Below, piece after piece: positions 27,959 to 37,667 of a stretch of DNA of 64,000 bases. Origin of the DNA: Mesorhizobium sp. M2A.F.Ca.ET.046.03.2.1. Lineage in GTDB: Bacteria; Pseudomonadota; Alphaproteobacteria; Rhizobiales; Rhizobiaceae. Numbering within the stretch: position 1 is the stretch's first letter; every line of letters begins with the position of its first letter. The notes beneath the pieces were generated by a model. That model ran no database searches. It was not told where the DNA came from and saw nothing but the letters and a program-made list of their open reading frames with translations. The stretch covers positions 3,472,001-3,536,000 of the forward strand of contig NZ_CP034449.1 in assembly GCF_003952425.1 (NCBI RefSeq), read 5' to 3'. Both the position numbers and the translations under genes were made by a program.

Positions 27959-29011
27959 ATGGAATTTGCCACTTTCATTCTGGCCGCCCAGCGTGGCTAT
28001 CACCAATCCTCAGAAAGCGTCATCCGCAACTCCATCGAACAGGCCGTCGCTTCGGAGCAGGCTGGGTTCAACACCGCGTGGTTTGCTGAGCACCACTTCA
28101 ACAATTACAGCCTCATACCATCCCCGCTGATGATGGTGGCGCACTGCGCCGGCTTGACAAGCACGATTCGCCTGGGCACTGCCGTCTGCGTGCTGCCGCT
28201 TTACCAACCGCAGCGCCTGCTGTCCGAGATCGGCTTCGCCGACATCGTTGCGAACGGCCGTCTCGAGCTCGGCGTAGGCTTGGGATACCAGCAGTTCGAG
28301 TTCGAACGGTTCGGCGTGGACATCGATGAGGCGCCGGCCGTCTTTTCGGAATACCTGGACATCATTCTCAAGGGCCTCAACCAAAACGTCTTCGAACACG
28401 ACGGCCAGTATGAGAAGATCCCCCCAACAGCGATTTCGGTCCGCACAGTCCAGCAGCCGACGCCGCCTATCTGGATCGCTGGCGGAGCCGCACGGATGGC
28501 TCGGGCCTACCGCGAGGGGCACAATTTTTTTGTCACAGCCTTCCACGACGGCTTAGAGACTTTGACCACACTGCGTGAATCAGTCGAGAGGGCGGCGGCA
28601 TCCGAGGAAAAGAACGTCACCGACGTCAAGATATCGCTGCTGCGCTGCTGCTATGCCAGCCACGACGAGTTGGAGATCAACAGCTATCTCGACAATGCCC
28701 GCTTCCAGCGCCGGCTTTCTGAAGCCCTGCATCAGCGCCGCCAACAGAGCCACGATGGCTACCTGCTGCAGGAGACACCGACCCAGCAGGATCTGTCCTT
28801 CGAGACCATGCGCAAAAATTTGCCGATTGGCAGCGTAAATCGCGTGATTGATCGCCTGCTGGAAGAGATCGATATCTTGAAACCGGACCAGATCGCAGTT
28901 CAGACTCAATTGGGCGACTTCGACCAAAAGACGATGCTGCGCCAGATCGAGCTCTGGGGCGACAAGATCATCCCTGCGGTCAACAAGGCGCTTTGTCATG
29001 CCGGAAGCTGA
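27959..29011 (+). CDS. Luciferase-like (LLM) flavin monooxygenase
   Basis: A 350-residue bacterial-luciferase-family enzyme: MEFATFILAAQRGYHQ, FNTAWFAEHHFNNYSLIPSPLMM, IRLGTAVCVLPLYQPQRLLSEIGFADIVANGRLELGVGLGYQQFEF are the flavin/substrate-barrel signatures. GAGGAGAAATC precedes the ATG. It resembles NGR234 y4vJ in place and type. It overlaps the nifQ start by 14 bases, so the two are translationally coupled. Needs FMNH2 from a reductase not encoded here. Confidence 0.9.
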   Translation: MEFATFILAAQRGYHQSSESVIRNSIEQAVASEQAGFNTAWFAEHHFNNYSLIPSPLMMVAHCAGLTSTIRLGTAVCVLPLYQPQRLLSEIGFADIVANGRLELGVGLGYQQFEFERFGVDIDEAPAVFSEYLDIILKGLNQNVFEHDGQYEKIPPTAISVRTVQQPTPPIWIAGGAARMARAYREGHNFFVTAFHDGLETLTTLRESVERAAASEEKNVTDVKISLLRCCYASHDELEINSYLDNARFQRRLSEALHQRRQQSHDGYLLQETPTQQDLSFETMRKNLPIGSVNRVIDRLLEEIDILKPDQIAVQTQLGDFDQKTMLRQIELWGDKIIPAVNKALCHAGS

Positions 29012-29624
29012 AGCCGGCCGTTACGATGATGGCTGCCTATCCAGCGCGCAATGGCGTGGGTCCGAGCTAGGGAGGAGCTTCGATCAGCATGTGCTGCCCT
29101 GCGTACATTCACGTTCGCTTGAGGAGGTCCAGGCGGGCGAGGTGTTGGCGACGGAGGGGACAGGCCTTTCGTCTGTCGAATTGCGTGATGTCTTGGCCGC
29201 AACTTTCCCGTCTACCTCCAGCAGCGTATTCGCTTTGGAGGAGTTGAGCGAGCCCGAGCCGGAACTGGAAGAGGAGCTGCTACGCCGGCTGCTGCTAGCG
29301 CATGCTGCGCCGGCCGACCCGGCGAGCGGCCGCTTGGCCAAGATCATCGCCCGGCGTGCGATGCGCACGGACCATCTTTGGCGGGATCTTGGCCTCTCAA
29401 ATCGCGCTGAGCTCAGCCGCCTGCTTGCCAGACATTTTCCCGCGCTGGCGGCAGGCAACACAGAAAACATGAAATGGAAAAAGTACTTTTACCGCAAGCT
29501 GTGTGAGGCCGAAGGCTTTTCGTCATGCACTGCACCCAGTTGTCGGGAATGCCAGGACTTCGAAAGCTGCTTCGGCCCGGAGGAAGTTGAGAGTCGCCTC
29601 TCGCCGACCAGGAATGCCGGTTAG
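28998..29624 (+). CDS. nifQ: NifQ, molybdenum donor protein
   Basis: A 208-residue NifQ. The C-terminal metal motif is intact: KLCEAEGFSSCTAPSCRECQ followed by DFESCFG (C-x7-C-x4-C-x2-C-x5-C arrangement). NKRAEL-type helices RTDHLWRDLGLSNRAELSRLLARHFPALA precede it. NifQ carries a Mo-Fe-S cluster and donates Mo to NifEN/NifH for FeMo-co. It is the last gene of the P450 operon, which ties that operon to nitrogen fixation. Confidence 0.93.
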   Translation: MPEAEAGRYDDGCLSSAQWRGSELGRSFDQHVLPCVHSRSLEEVQAGEVLATEGTGLSSVELRDVLAATFPSTSSSVFALEELSEPEPELEEELLRRLLLAHAAPADPASGRLAKIIARRAMRTDHLWRDLGLSNRAELSRLLARHFPALAAGNTENMKWKKYFYRKLCEAEGFSSCTAPSCRECQDFESCFGPEEVESRLSPTRNAG

Positions 29625-31052
29625 TCACTTCGCTTGATCGCAGCTGCGGACAAACGCTTATCGCGGCGCCGTAGTATGGAGGAAGGGATGTTCATCGCCT
29701 CGCGATATTTGGTGACGGTACGGCGAGCGACATTGATGCCGGTCTGCTTGAGCTGAGCAACGATGTCTTCGTCGGAAAGTACCTTGTCGAGCGATTCTTC
29801 GGCGATGATTGCCTTGATCCGATGGCGGACAGATTTGGCGGAGTGCGCGTCGCCGCCCTCGCAGGATGCGATTGTCGCTGTGAAAAAATACTTCAGCTCG
29901 AACACCCCGCGCGGAGTTAACATGTACCTGTTCGAAGCCACCCGGCTTACCGTCGACTGGTGCATTTTGATCCCGTCAGCGACATTTTTGAGACAGAGAG
30001 GCCGCAGATGGGCGACGCCGTGTGTAAAAAAGGCATCCTGCTGGCGCACGATTTCGGTCGCAACCTTAAGGATCGTCTTAGCGCGCTGCTCGAGGCAGCT
30101 GATCAGCCAGTTCCCTTTTTCCTGGCAATGGTCGAGAAACGCTTTGCCTTCCGGATTTTGATTGGTCAGCTGCGAGATTTCGGCGACATAGGTGTGGTTG
30201 ATCAACACTTTGGGCAGCGTGGCCGGATCAAGCTCCACCCGCCATCCACCTTCGGACTTGGGCATTACCCAGACGTCCGGTACGATGGTTTCCGGCGTCC
30301 CGGACTGGAACCGGTCTCCAGGCTTGGGATCGAGCGCGCGGATTTCGTTCCTCATGTCGAGGAGATCCTCCTCGTCGACTCCGCAACGCTGCTTCAATCC
30401 CTGAAAATCCCCCGTGCAAGCATCTCGAGATTGGCGACCAAAGCTGCCATAGCCGGGTCGAACCGGTCTTGCTGGCGCAGCTGAATCTCCAGGCATTCGC
30501 TGAGAGTTCGCGCAAAAATCCCCGGCGGATCAAATTGCTGCAAGATTCCGATGACCCGTTCCACATCAGCTTGCCGAACGTTTAACCTCCTGGCCAGATC
30601 GAAAAGGTTTACCTGAAGATAGCCAGTGTCCTCCAGATGGGCGGCGAGCTGTCCGGCAATCAGCCGCTCCTGGGGGTGAACGGGGTGAGGGCGACCTGGC
30701 GGGCGACATGGTCGTGCAATGTTTCGGTGTGGGCGGTAAACTCCTCGACGGCAGGTCGATCGTTGCCGCTACTGCGTTGCGACTTCCATTGCCCGCGCCC
30801 GCCAGACGGCCCGCCAATGGGCGATTCGCCGATTTCGCTTCTGCTTTGACTGCTCCGCTGATCCACCCCTGACAGCGGCGAATCGTCGTCAAACGGGTCA
30901 GGCTTCAAAACGGGGTTCCTCTCGAGTGCCTGCTGCACGAGCTGATGGAGTTCAGTATGCGTCAATCGCAGCAAGCGAATAGCTTCAATGGCTTGAGGCG
31001 ATAAGACCATACGTTGCTTCTGGCGTTGAAGCAGGCTTGCTGAGAGATGCAT
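29621..31052 (-). pseudogene. rpoN: rpoN (sigma-54), two frameshifts
   Basis: Sigma-54 in three consecutive frames. Region I: SASLLQRQKQRMVLSPQAIEAIRLLRLTHTEL (from 31052). Core: QERLIAGQLAAHLEDTGYLQVN ... VERVIGILQQFDPPGIFARTLSECLEIQL. C-terminus: MRNEIRALDPKPGDRF, KMHQSTVSRVASNRYM and the RpoN box ARRTVTKYREAMNI. The breaks coincide with two runs of five identical bases (G5 at 30672-30676 and C5 at 30409-30413, plus strand); adding one base to each restores a full-length protein. Either a recent inactivation or sequencing error. It corresponds to the symbiotic rpoN2, which in R. etli is co-transcribed with prxS as here. Without it sigma-54 must come from another copy. Confidence 0.85.
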
Positions 31053-31120
31053 GTTGAACCGTAATCTGCCGAGGATGCTCTAGTGTGTGCTTGGGTTGTG
31101 TGAGACTTGCCACTTCTGGG

Positions 31121-31653
31121 TCATGCCGCCGCCTTCAGTTTGTCGAGAACGTTTTGCGGGGATGAAACGCCATAGGGGTCCGTCTCGCAGTTGTCACAGA
31201 AGCCTTCCTCCTCGAACCACTGCTCCACCACGCCATCGTCGATCAGAGCGGCGTATCGCCAGGAGCGCATGCCAAAGCCCAGATTGTCCTTCGCGACCAG
31301 CATGCCCATTTTGCGCGTGAACTCGCCCGACCCGTCTGGGATCAGCTCGATCTTCTGCAGCCCCAAGGACTTTCCCCACGCATTCATGACGAAAGCATCG
31401 TTGACCGAGACGCAGTAGATCGCGTCAATTCGCAGTTCCAGAAATTGATCATAGAGTTTTTCGAAATCGGGCAGTTGGAAGGTCGAGCAGGTCGGGGTGA
31501 AGGCGCCAGGCAGCGAGAACAGGATGACGCGCTTGCCCCCGAAATAATCGTCGGAGGTCTTGTTCTCCCACCGATAAGGATTTGGCCCCCGATCGACTCA
31601 TCGCGAACACGCGTGCGAAAGGTCACGAGAGGAACGTTCTTTCTGTCGGTCAT
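31121..31653 (-). pseudogene. prxS: prxS peroxiredoxin, one frameshift
   Basis: A Prx5-type peroxiredoxin in two frames: MTDRKNVPLVTFRTRVRDES, then (second frame) FTPTCSTFQLPDF with the peroxidatic Cys, then MNAWGKSLGLQKIELIPDGS, FGMRSWRYAALIDDGVVEQW and GFCDNCETDPYGVSSPQNVL. The break is at a run of five C (31586-31590, plus strand; G5 in the gene); one added base restores the frame. In R. etli prxS is expressed in bacteroids with rpoN2 and protects against peroxide. Same caveat as for rpoN. Confidence 0.85.
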
Positions 31654-32736
31654 TGATTTGCTCCCAGGCCAAAGTGGTACGGTGCATTTTTCGGTTAAAC
31701 TGAAGCGGCATCGACTTCGGTCGACAGTTCCGGCAGCCTCGCGCCTTGGCGTGGTTGCCTCGGACCGGTCTTGTGCAAGACCGCCCCCGAGCAGGCACGT
31801 TTAAAGGCGACGAGCTTCCGCGGAGACGGGGAATTTCGCTCGCGTGCTTTATCGAGCTTTGAGAGGTAGGCATGGTCTGCAACCGTGATTTTGACTGCGT
31901 TCTATCGACCGAGTCGCAAGCGCCATGCCAATTGACCCGATGCCTTGGGTTCACTTCGGTTTTTGCAGCAACTTTCGTGTTGTGCAGTAATGCCGGTCGA
32001 TATTATTGCTCAAGCAGCACTGGAAATTGGGTGCGACTCCGTTCGGCAAACCCGGCCTTTGTCCGAAGCCGGACACGAATGTCGGAAATAGCCAAACGCC
32101 AGGATCTGGGGCGGGTTAAGAAACGTTGCCGTGGGCACCGGCTTCAGCACAATTGCGCCACGCGAGCATGGCTCCCAGCGTCAATGCCGTGCAGCAGCGA
32201 GACGAAGTCACTGCAGAATATCAACCTCTGCGAAGTCGTTGAAACCCAGCATGTGCGAGCCGTTCGAGGCGCAGATCAAGGCATGCTCGAGGAAGAGCTC
32301 GTGCTCTCGGCAGCAAGTGTTGCGACGTCTGACAAGGATCGTCGCGCTTCAAGGAAAAGAACCTGAATGGTGCACGGCTTGTGAAGGCCGGCGCATGGAA
32401 ATGGCTGGGCTGATCATCCTCCATGAGGGTTGAATGAAGAGCTGGCCCCTATCTCCCTCAGCTGCAACGGGGGAGGTAGGGCATGTCCGTCTATCGCGCT
32501 GGGTAACATTCCTCGGTGAGGCAATAAGGGGGAGCAATTTCTCATTTCGGCAGACACGACCCAGCTCTCCTTTCATGCGCTGATTCCCCCAAGGGAAATC
32601 GCGACTCCAGGCTTCCTATGCAGCGAATCGCGGTGCTGTCCGATGTCCGACAATGTCGGATGCGGATCGTAGCTGGGCTAGATCCGTCACTTTGCCTCGA
32701 TGGTTTCCCACTGGCCTTATATCTGCTTCGCCCCAA
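31654..32736. other. 1.1 kb upstream of prxS without recognised gene
   Basis: No family motif seen on either strand. It contains a perfect palindrome CGGTCTTG-TG-CAAGACCG at 31766-31783, about 115 bp upstream of prxS; the reverse strand over it also gives a weak GG-N10-GC element (31774-31789). An imperfect inverted repeat (CCCTATCTCC ... GGAGGTAGGG) lies near 32447-32481. The remainder looks like decayed DNA. Confidence 0.4.
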
Positions 32737-33347
32737 ATGCGGCGACATAACCTGTGCGGCATCTGTGAATGGATCGACTTCAATCGAGACCTCGGAGGTC
32801 CCGATGCGCGAAGGGAGCTTGCCGATATGACGGCCACCATAGCGAACCACGGTCCGGACGACGAGGGGACTTGGATCGGCGGGCCTGCGGCGCTGGGACA
32901 CCACCGCCTGGCAATCATCGATATCCAGGGCGGCCGTCAGCCGAGGATGCTCCAGGAGGATGGCCGACCTGACTTGGTGCTCGTCTACACGGGTGAGACT
33001 TACAACTACCGCGAGCTGCGTCAACAGCTGGCCGGCCTAGTCCATCGCATGAACACGAGCAGTGACACCGAGGTGGTGCTGCACCGCCCCCGCGAGTGGG
33101 GCTCTTCGGCGGGTACACTTTTTTCACGAAATCCGTGAATGTTTCTCGCGACATCATCCCGCAATCGGTGGTGCAGCGGGTGAAGAGCCCGTATCCGGCT
33201 ATCCAGAATGCCGCCTACGACAAAATACTACGTACGCGGTTCACTGCGATGCTGGACGACCTAGTGCCGGCAGTGGCACCGCTGTTGTCCGTCGACAGGT
33301 CCCGCGCTTGCTCGGTGCGACCAACAACCTTAAGCGCTAGGGCGTAA
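32737..33347 (+). pseudogene. asnB: Asparagine synthase (asnB-like) relic
   Basis: The N-terminal glutaminase domain is readable: CGICEWIDFNRDLGG, MTATIANHGPDDEGTW, GHHRLAIIDIQGGRQP, VYTGETYNYRELR. The original initiator directly before the catalytic Cys is CTG instead of ATG. After DTEVVLHRPREWG the whole synthetase domain is missing and the sequence jumps, in another frame, to a C-terminal piece VVQRVKSPYPAIQNAAYDKILRTRFTAMLDD. So about 400 residues were deleted. GATase of AsnB type; function lost. Confidence 0.75.
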
Positions 33348-33566
33348 CCTGACCCTGCAAGATCTCCTCACCGACTATAAGGTGCGCCTCACGATCTGAG
33401 ACGATGGGACAGGATGGCTAAGGAGGTGCGCCGTCTTGCATGCCCCGCCACCGAGGCGAACCCTCTTGGCTACGCGCGCCACAGCGACGCTCCATATCGT
33501 CAGGCCTGCGTCTCATGCTCAGATGAGCCGGTATTTGGCTCTCTCATCAGCAAACCGAGAGAGCCC

Positions 33567-33725
33567 ATGCCAAGACGGAAGCAAGCAAGACGAACGAGCG
33601 TCAGAGATATCCTGCGCCTGACCCATAAACAGGGCAGTCCGGTGGGCCAGGTGGCAGAGCAACTGAGGTTCGGCAAGACTTCGGCTTCCACCTATCTGCG
33701 GGCGCTGGAGACGGGCTGTCGTGCA
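33567..33725 (+). pseudogene. IS21-type istA N-terminal fragment
   Basis: MPRRKQARRTSVRDILRLTH ... VGQVAEQLRFGKTSASTYLRALE resembles the helix-turn-helix at the start of IstA-type transposases. Reading continues only to a short unrelated tail. No integrase core or istB seen. Confidence 0.5.
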
Positions 33726-33970
33726 GGCCCTGCATGCGGCTTTGAGGACGATGCGATGTTGAAACACCGTCTGTTGCGCCGAATCGGCCGTCGGCCACAC
33801 GTTGGGTCGTCATCAGGTTCTCGACAGCTTGCCGGTGTCAAATCCAAACCGTGGTCGGCGATCCCCACCAGGGTGGGAAGGCAGCGCTGATATAGCCGAA
33901 CGTCGATCAAGTCACGATCAACTATTGCCTCATGTCACATGCCCTGCGGGACTGAAAAACGGAGAAGAAC

Positions 33971-35086
33971 ATGTGCGATGCAAAACTGAAGACCGTGCTT
34001 TCGCTTTTTTCGCCGGTGGCCAGCAAATTAGATGCTCTCTCGTCCAACGGACCAGCGACGGATGCAAATTGCGTTAAGCTAAATACGAACGAGAACCCGT
34101 TTCCGTTGCCGAAGAGCGTAATGCAAAGTGCAATTGCTGCGATCGAACACCAGTATCTTTATCCGGAAGACGACAATCTCAGCTTAAGGGCAGCTGCCTC
34201 CGATGCTTACGGATTTTCCAAAGATCAGGTGATTGCCGGCAACGGTTCGTCGGAGCTGCTCGGACTCATCTACAGAGCTTTCCTCGCCCCAGGAGATAGA
34301 GTGGCGATGCTGTCGCCCGGATTTTCGTTCAACCGTAAACTTGCCATGTTGCAGGGTGCCGAGTTTCTCGAAATCGCATCGAGCGAAGCTCATCCCCTGC
34401 CGATAGAAAAACTGCTGTCCGGCCCCGCAAAAGACGCGAAGTTCATTCTGTTGGCTAATCCGAACAATCCGACCGGAACATTCGTGCCGGTGGCCGAAAT
34501 CGAACGCCTTGTGGAGCAAGCAGATCGCTTGGTCGTCTTGGATGAGGCCTACGTTGACTTCGCACCCGACAATGCCCTGCGCCTCGTCAATAGACATCCG
34601 AATCTTTTGATCTTGAGGACTTTTTCAAAGAGCTATGCTGCTGCTGGCGTGCGAGTCGGCTTCGGTTTCGGTCACCCAGAAATCATTGGCAGGCTGCGCA
34701 ACATCCAGAATGTCTTCAACATGAACGTGATCGGGCAGGCGGTCGGGAAAAGCATTCTTGCGCATCGCCACGCCTACGAAGAGAACCACAGGCACATCAA
34801 GCATGAACGACAGCGAGTGACCCTGGCGCTGTTGCAACTTGGCTTTTCCGTAACACCCTCCCACGCAAACTTTTTGCTGGCCCGTGTGCCGGCGGGACAG
34901 GAGGGCTCATGCTGGCAAGCCGCGTTGAAAGAGCAGGCGATCCTCATCGCCAGCTTTCCTGACGTAGATTTGAAGAACTGTATTCGCGTCAGCATTGGCA
35001 CCACAGAGCAGATGGACAAATTCCTTGCTGCCGCCAAACGCGTCTGTATGAGCTTTAAGAAGAATCGCGGTGTGCACAAGCATTAA
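33971..35086 (+). CDS. hisC: HisC-type histidinol-phosphate aminotransferase
   Basis: A 371-residue class I/II PLP aminotransferase: KLNTNENPFPLPKSV (HisC hallmark), AGNGSSELLGLIYRAFLAPGD, LANPNNPTGTFV, VVLDEAYVDFA and the PLP lysine in LRTFSKSYAAAGVRVGFGFG. It converts imidazole-acetol phosphate to histidinol phosphate, but HisC homologues in accessory regions often use aromatic or other amino acids. There is no other his gene here, so a specialised role is possible. Base composition is somewhat more AT-rich than the nif genes. It may share a transcript with the LLM gene 94 bp downstream. Confidence 0.88.
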   Translation: MCDAKLKTVLSLFSPVASKLDALSSNGPATDANCVKLNTNENPFPLPKSVMQSAIAAIEHQYLYPEDDNLSLRAAASDAYGFSKDQVIAGNGSSELLGLIYRAFLAPGDRVAMLSPGFSFNRKLAMLQGAEFLEIASSEAHPLPIEKLLSGPAKDAKFILLANPNNPTGTFVPVAEIERLVEQADRLVVLDEAYVDFAPDNALRLVNRHPNLLILRTFSKSYAAAGVRVGFGFGHPEIIGRLRNIQNVFNMNVIGQAVGKSILAHRHAYEENHRHIKHERQRVTLALLQLGFSVTPSHANFLLARVPAGQEGSCWQAALKEQAILIASFPDVDLKNCIRVSIGTTEQMDKFLAAAKRVCMSFKKNRGVHKH

Positions 35087-35180
35087 GTCAATTCACATTA
35101 AGCGCCAAGTAATAGGTGCTGATATGTCGCCAGCTATGATGATTAGCGAATAAATAATAGGTAATTTGGAGAACAATTAA

Positions 35181-36215
35181 TTGAAGAAAATTTCCGCTTC
35201 GGGCCTGACCTTCGGCATCTTCGATCATCTGGACGAAAACGGCGATGACATCGCACAACAATATGCAGATCGGCTGAGCCTAGCAGAAGCGTGCGATGGC
35301 TATGGCTTTTATGCGTATCATCTCGCCGAGCACCACTGTACGCCGCATGGCAGAGGTCCATCACCGAATTTGTTCTTAGCGAGCGTCGCCCAGCGAACCC
35401 GCAGTCTTCGTGTTGGTCCCATGGTAATGCTACTTGCGCTCTATCATCCGCTGCGTGCCTTCGAGGAGATCTGCATGCTTGATCAGTTGAGCGGCGGCAG
35501 GCTTGAACTCGGCATAGGGCGCGGCTCTGCTCCCACTGAATTGGGATACTTCGGGGTTGCTGTAGAAGCAGCACCAGAACAGTATGCGGAGGCCAGTGAG
35601 ATTCTCATCAATGCGATGAAAGGCGGGACGCTTTCTTATCAGGGCCGCCACTTTGAGTTGAAAGATGTTCCGCTGACGTTGAGACCTCACCAATATCCCC
35701 ATCCGCCGACATGGATCGCCACCAATCGACCCGAGCCGGCTAGCTGGGCCGCTGCGAATGGGGCAAACATCGCCTGCGTCGGACCTTCCACTTCTGTTCG
35801 CAGCGTTACCGACGCGTTCCGCGCCGCCCGAATTCACGATGCTGACATTGGCCAGCAAGCGCCATTTCTTGGATTGCTCCGAATGGTGGTGATAGGGCGT
35901 TCTGAAACAGATGCGTATTTGCTCGCAGCACCTGCCTATGAACGATGGCTCAATAGCTTCAAATTTCTATACGAACTAAATGCCATTTCCACTCCACCAA
36001 ACTTGCCTTTGAACTTCGATGCAGCAATTGAAAGTGAATTGTGCGTCGTGGGAACGGCAGATTCTGTCCGAAAAGCTCTCCTTGATCAGCTGGAAGAGGC
36101 AGGTGCTAATTATCTTCTGTGTCAACTGGCATTTGGGGATTTGCCGCTGGATGCCTCACTATACACCGCATCGGCCATTCGATCCGAAATCATGGCTCGA
36201 GTTGCCGCATCGTGA
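35181..36215 (+). CDS. Second luciferase-like (LLM) monooxygenase
   Basis: A 344-residue bacterial-luciferase-family protein read from TTG 35181 (TTTGGAG upstream). LTFGIFDHLDENGDDIAQQY, YGFYAYHLAEHHCTPHG, RSLRVGPMVMLLALYHPLRAFEEICMLDQLSGGRLELGIGRG are family landmarks. It is a distant paralogue of the LLM protein at 27959, with a different N-terminus. It follows the HisC-like gene; both are more AT-rich than neighbours, suggesting joint transfer. Substrate unknown. Confidence 0.88.
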   Translation: MKKISASGLTFGIFDHLDENGDDIAQQYADRLSLAEACDGYGFYAYHLAEHHCTPHGRGPSPNLFLASVAQRTRSLRVGPMVMLLALYHPLRAFEEICMLDQLSGGRLELGIGRGSAPTELGYFGVAVEAAPEQYAEASEILINAMKGGTLSYQGRHFELKDVPLTLRPHQYPHPPTWIATNRPEPASWAAANGANIACVGPSTSVRSVTDAFRAARIHDADIGQQAPFLGLLRMVVIGRSETDAYLLAAPAYERWLNSFKFLYELNAISTPPNLPLNFDAAIESELCVVGTADSVRKALLDQLEEAGANYLLCQLAFGDLPLDASLYTASAIRSEIMARVAAS

Positions 36216-36231
36216 ATCCGTCGTGTGATTG

Positions 36232-36257
36232 GAGGAGCAGCGGCAGCGCTGCTCCTC
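36232..36257 (+). terminator. Hairpin after the LLM gene
   Basis: GAGGAGCAGCG and CGCTGCTCCTC form an 11-bp perfect stem with a GCAG loop, 17 bp after the LLM stop codon. Only ATT follows, with no T-run, so it is either a weak intrinsic terminator or an RNA-stabilising hairpin. Confidence 0.55.
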
Positions 36258-36400
36258 ATTGCGAAACGGTTGTGGGGGCCGGACTCCTGTCAGGTGTAAA
36301 CCATTGGAGCACGTCCTATCTGATCCAGGTCATATCCTGCGGCTTTGAAGTAGTTGGCACATTCGGCTGGGGTGAAGAGGTCGACGACCGCGCCGAGGCC

Positions 36401-37664
36401 TTGCCCCTCTGATCTAATCCGGTTTGAAGTTCGTTCTGGCCCATCCAGAGGATCAGGACATGAAACGCAGCCGCTTCTCTGAAGAGCAGATCATCGGAAT
36501 TTTGAAGAAACACGAGGCCGGGGTATCGGTTGGCGATCTGTGCCGCAAGCACGGGGTCAGCGACGCCTCGATCTACAATTGGAAGGCCCGCTTCGGCGGG
36601 ATGGATGTCACCGAGGCTCGGCGACCTGAAGGGCTGGAGGACGAGAACACGCGCCTGAAGCGGCTTCTGGCCGACGCCATGCTCGACAATGCCGCGTTGA
36701 AGGACCTTGTGGGAAAGAAATGGTGACGCCCGCCGCCAAGCGGAAAGCTGTCGCTCGCCTGAAGGAAGGCTTCGGGATGAGCAAACGGCGGGCGTGTAAA
36801 GCCATCGGCTGTTGCCGCATGACGGTTCGCTACCAGACCAGCAGGCCGGACGACCGGGAGGTTCGCGAGCGGATGAAGGCGATCGCGCAGGAGCGTCGCC
36901 GGTTCGGCTACCGGCGTCTTCTCGTGATGCTGAGGCGGGAGGGCCTGGTCGTGAACCACAAGAAGCTGTTCCGGCTCTATCGGGAGGAGAAGCTCGCCGT
37001 TCGCCGCCGTGGCGGCCGCAAGCGGGCGATCGGGACCAGGGCGCCAATGCTGGTGCCGCTGAGGCCCGACGAGTGCTGGTCGCTCGACTTCGTATCGGAC
37101 CAGCTCACCGACGGGCGCCGCTTCCGCATCCTGGCCGTCGTCGACGACTGCACGAGACAGTGCCTGGCACTCATCGTTGATACGTCTCTCTCGGGCATGC
37201 GGGTTGCCCGCGAATTGGACCGGCTCATCACTAGCGCGGCCGGCCCAGGATGATCGTCAGCGACAATGGCAGCGAGTTCACCTCGAACGCCATCCTCTCC
37301 TGGGCGGATCAGAACCGCGTCGAATGGCATTACATTGCGCCCGGCAAGCCGATGCAGAATGGCTTCATCGAGAGCTTCAACGGCCGACTGCGCGATGAAC
37401 TGCTCAACGAGACGCTGTTCACCTCGCTGGCTCAGGCGCGCGTAGCCATCGCCCTGTGGCACGCCGACTACAACACCGCGCGGCCGCACTCCCAAATCGC
37501 CTGGCAGACCCCGGCCAAGTTCGCCAGCACCTTCAATCCGCGACGGTCGCTCGCGCTGCGCTATGCCAAAGGCTCCGCGCCAGCGCCCGTCGCTTCACCC
37601 GCCCAGCAGGGCACAACCCACGCCGGAAACGAACTCAAAACTGCTGGGGCAACGTCAGTCCCAT
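36401..37664 (+). mobile_element. IS3-family (IS407-group) element, inactivated
   Basis: Contains orfA and a frameshifted orfB. The ends share a degenerate inverted repeat: left CCGGTTTGAAGTTCGTT (36420-36436) and, read from the right, GCAGTTTTGAGTTCGTTTCC (about 37647-37628). The exact tips and a target duplication could not be fixed. Confidence 0.7.
36460..36726 (+). CDS. IS3-family OrfA
   Basis: An 88-residue helix-turn-helix protein: MKRSRFSEEQIIGILKKHEA, then CRKHGVSDASIYNWKARFGG and the leucine-zipper-like DENTRLKRLLADAMLDNAAL. Typical IS407-group OrfA; it overlaps the orfB frame by 7 bases, where programmed frameshifting would occur. Confidence 0.88.
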   Translation: MKRSRFSEEQIIGILKKHEAGVSVGDLCRKHGVSDASIYNWKARFGGMDVTEARRPEGLEDENTRLKRLLADAMLDNAALKDLVGKKW

Positions 37665-37666
37665 AG
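36720..37666 (+). pseudogene. IS3-family OrfB (integrase), frameshifted
   Basis: First part (to 37253): HTH_21 domain FGYRRLLVMLRREGLVVNHKKLFRLYREE and WSLDFVSDQLTDGRRFRILAVVDD with the first catalytic Asp. Second part in another frame (from about 37235): [20 protein letters not shown] with the second Asp, [20 protein letters not shown] with Glu, and [18 protein letters not shown]. One base is missing near 37231 (expected reading [16 protein letters not shown]). Confidence 0.85.
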
Positions 37667-37667
37667 A

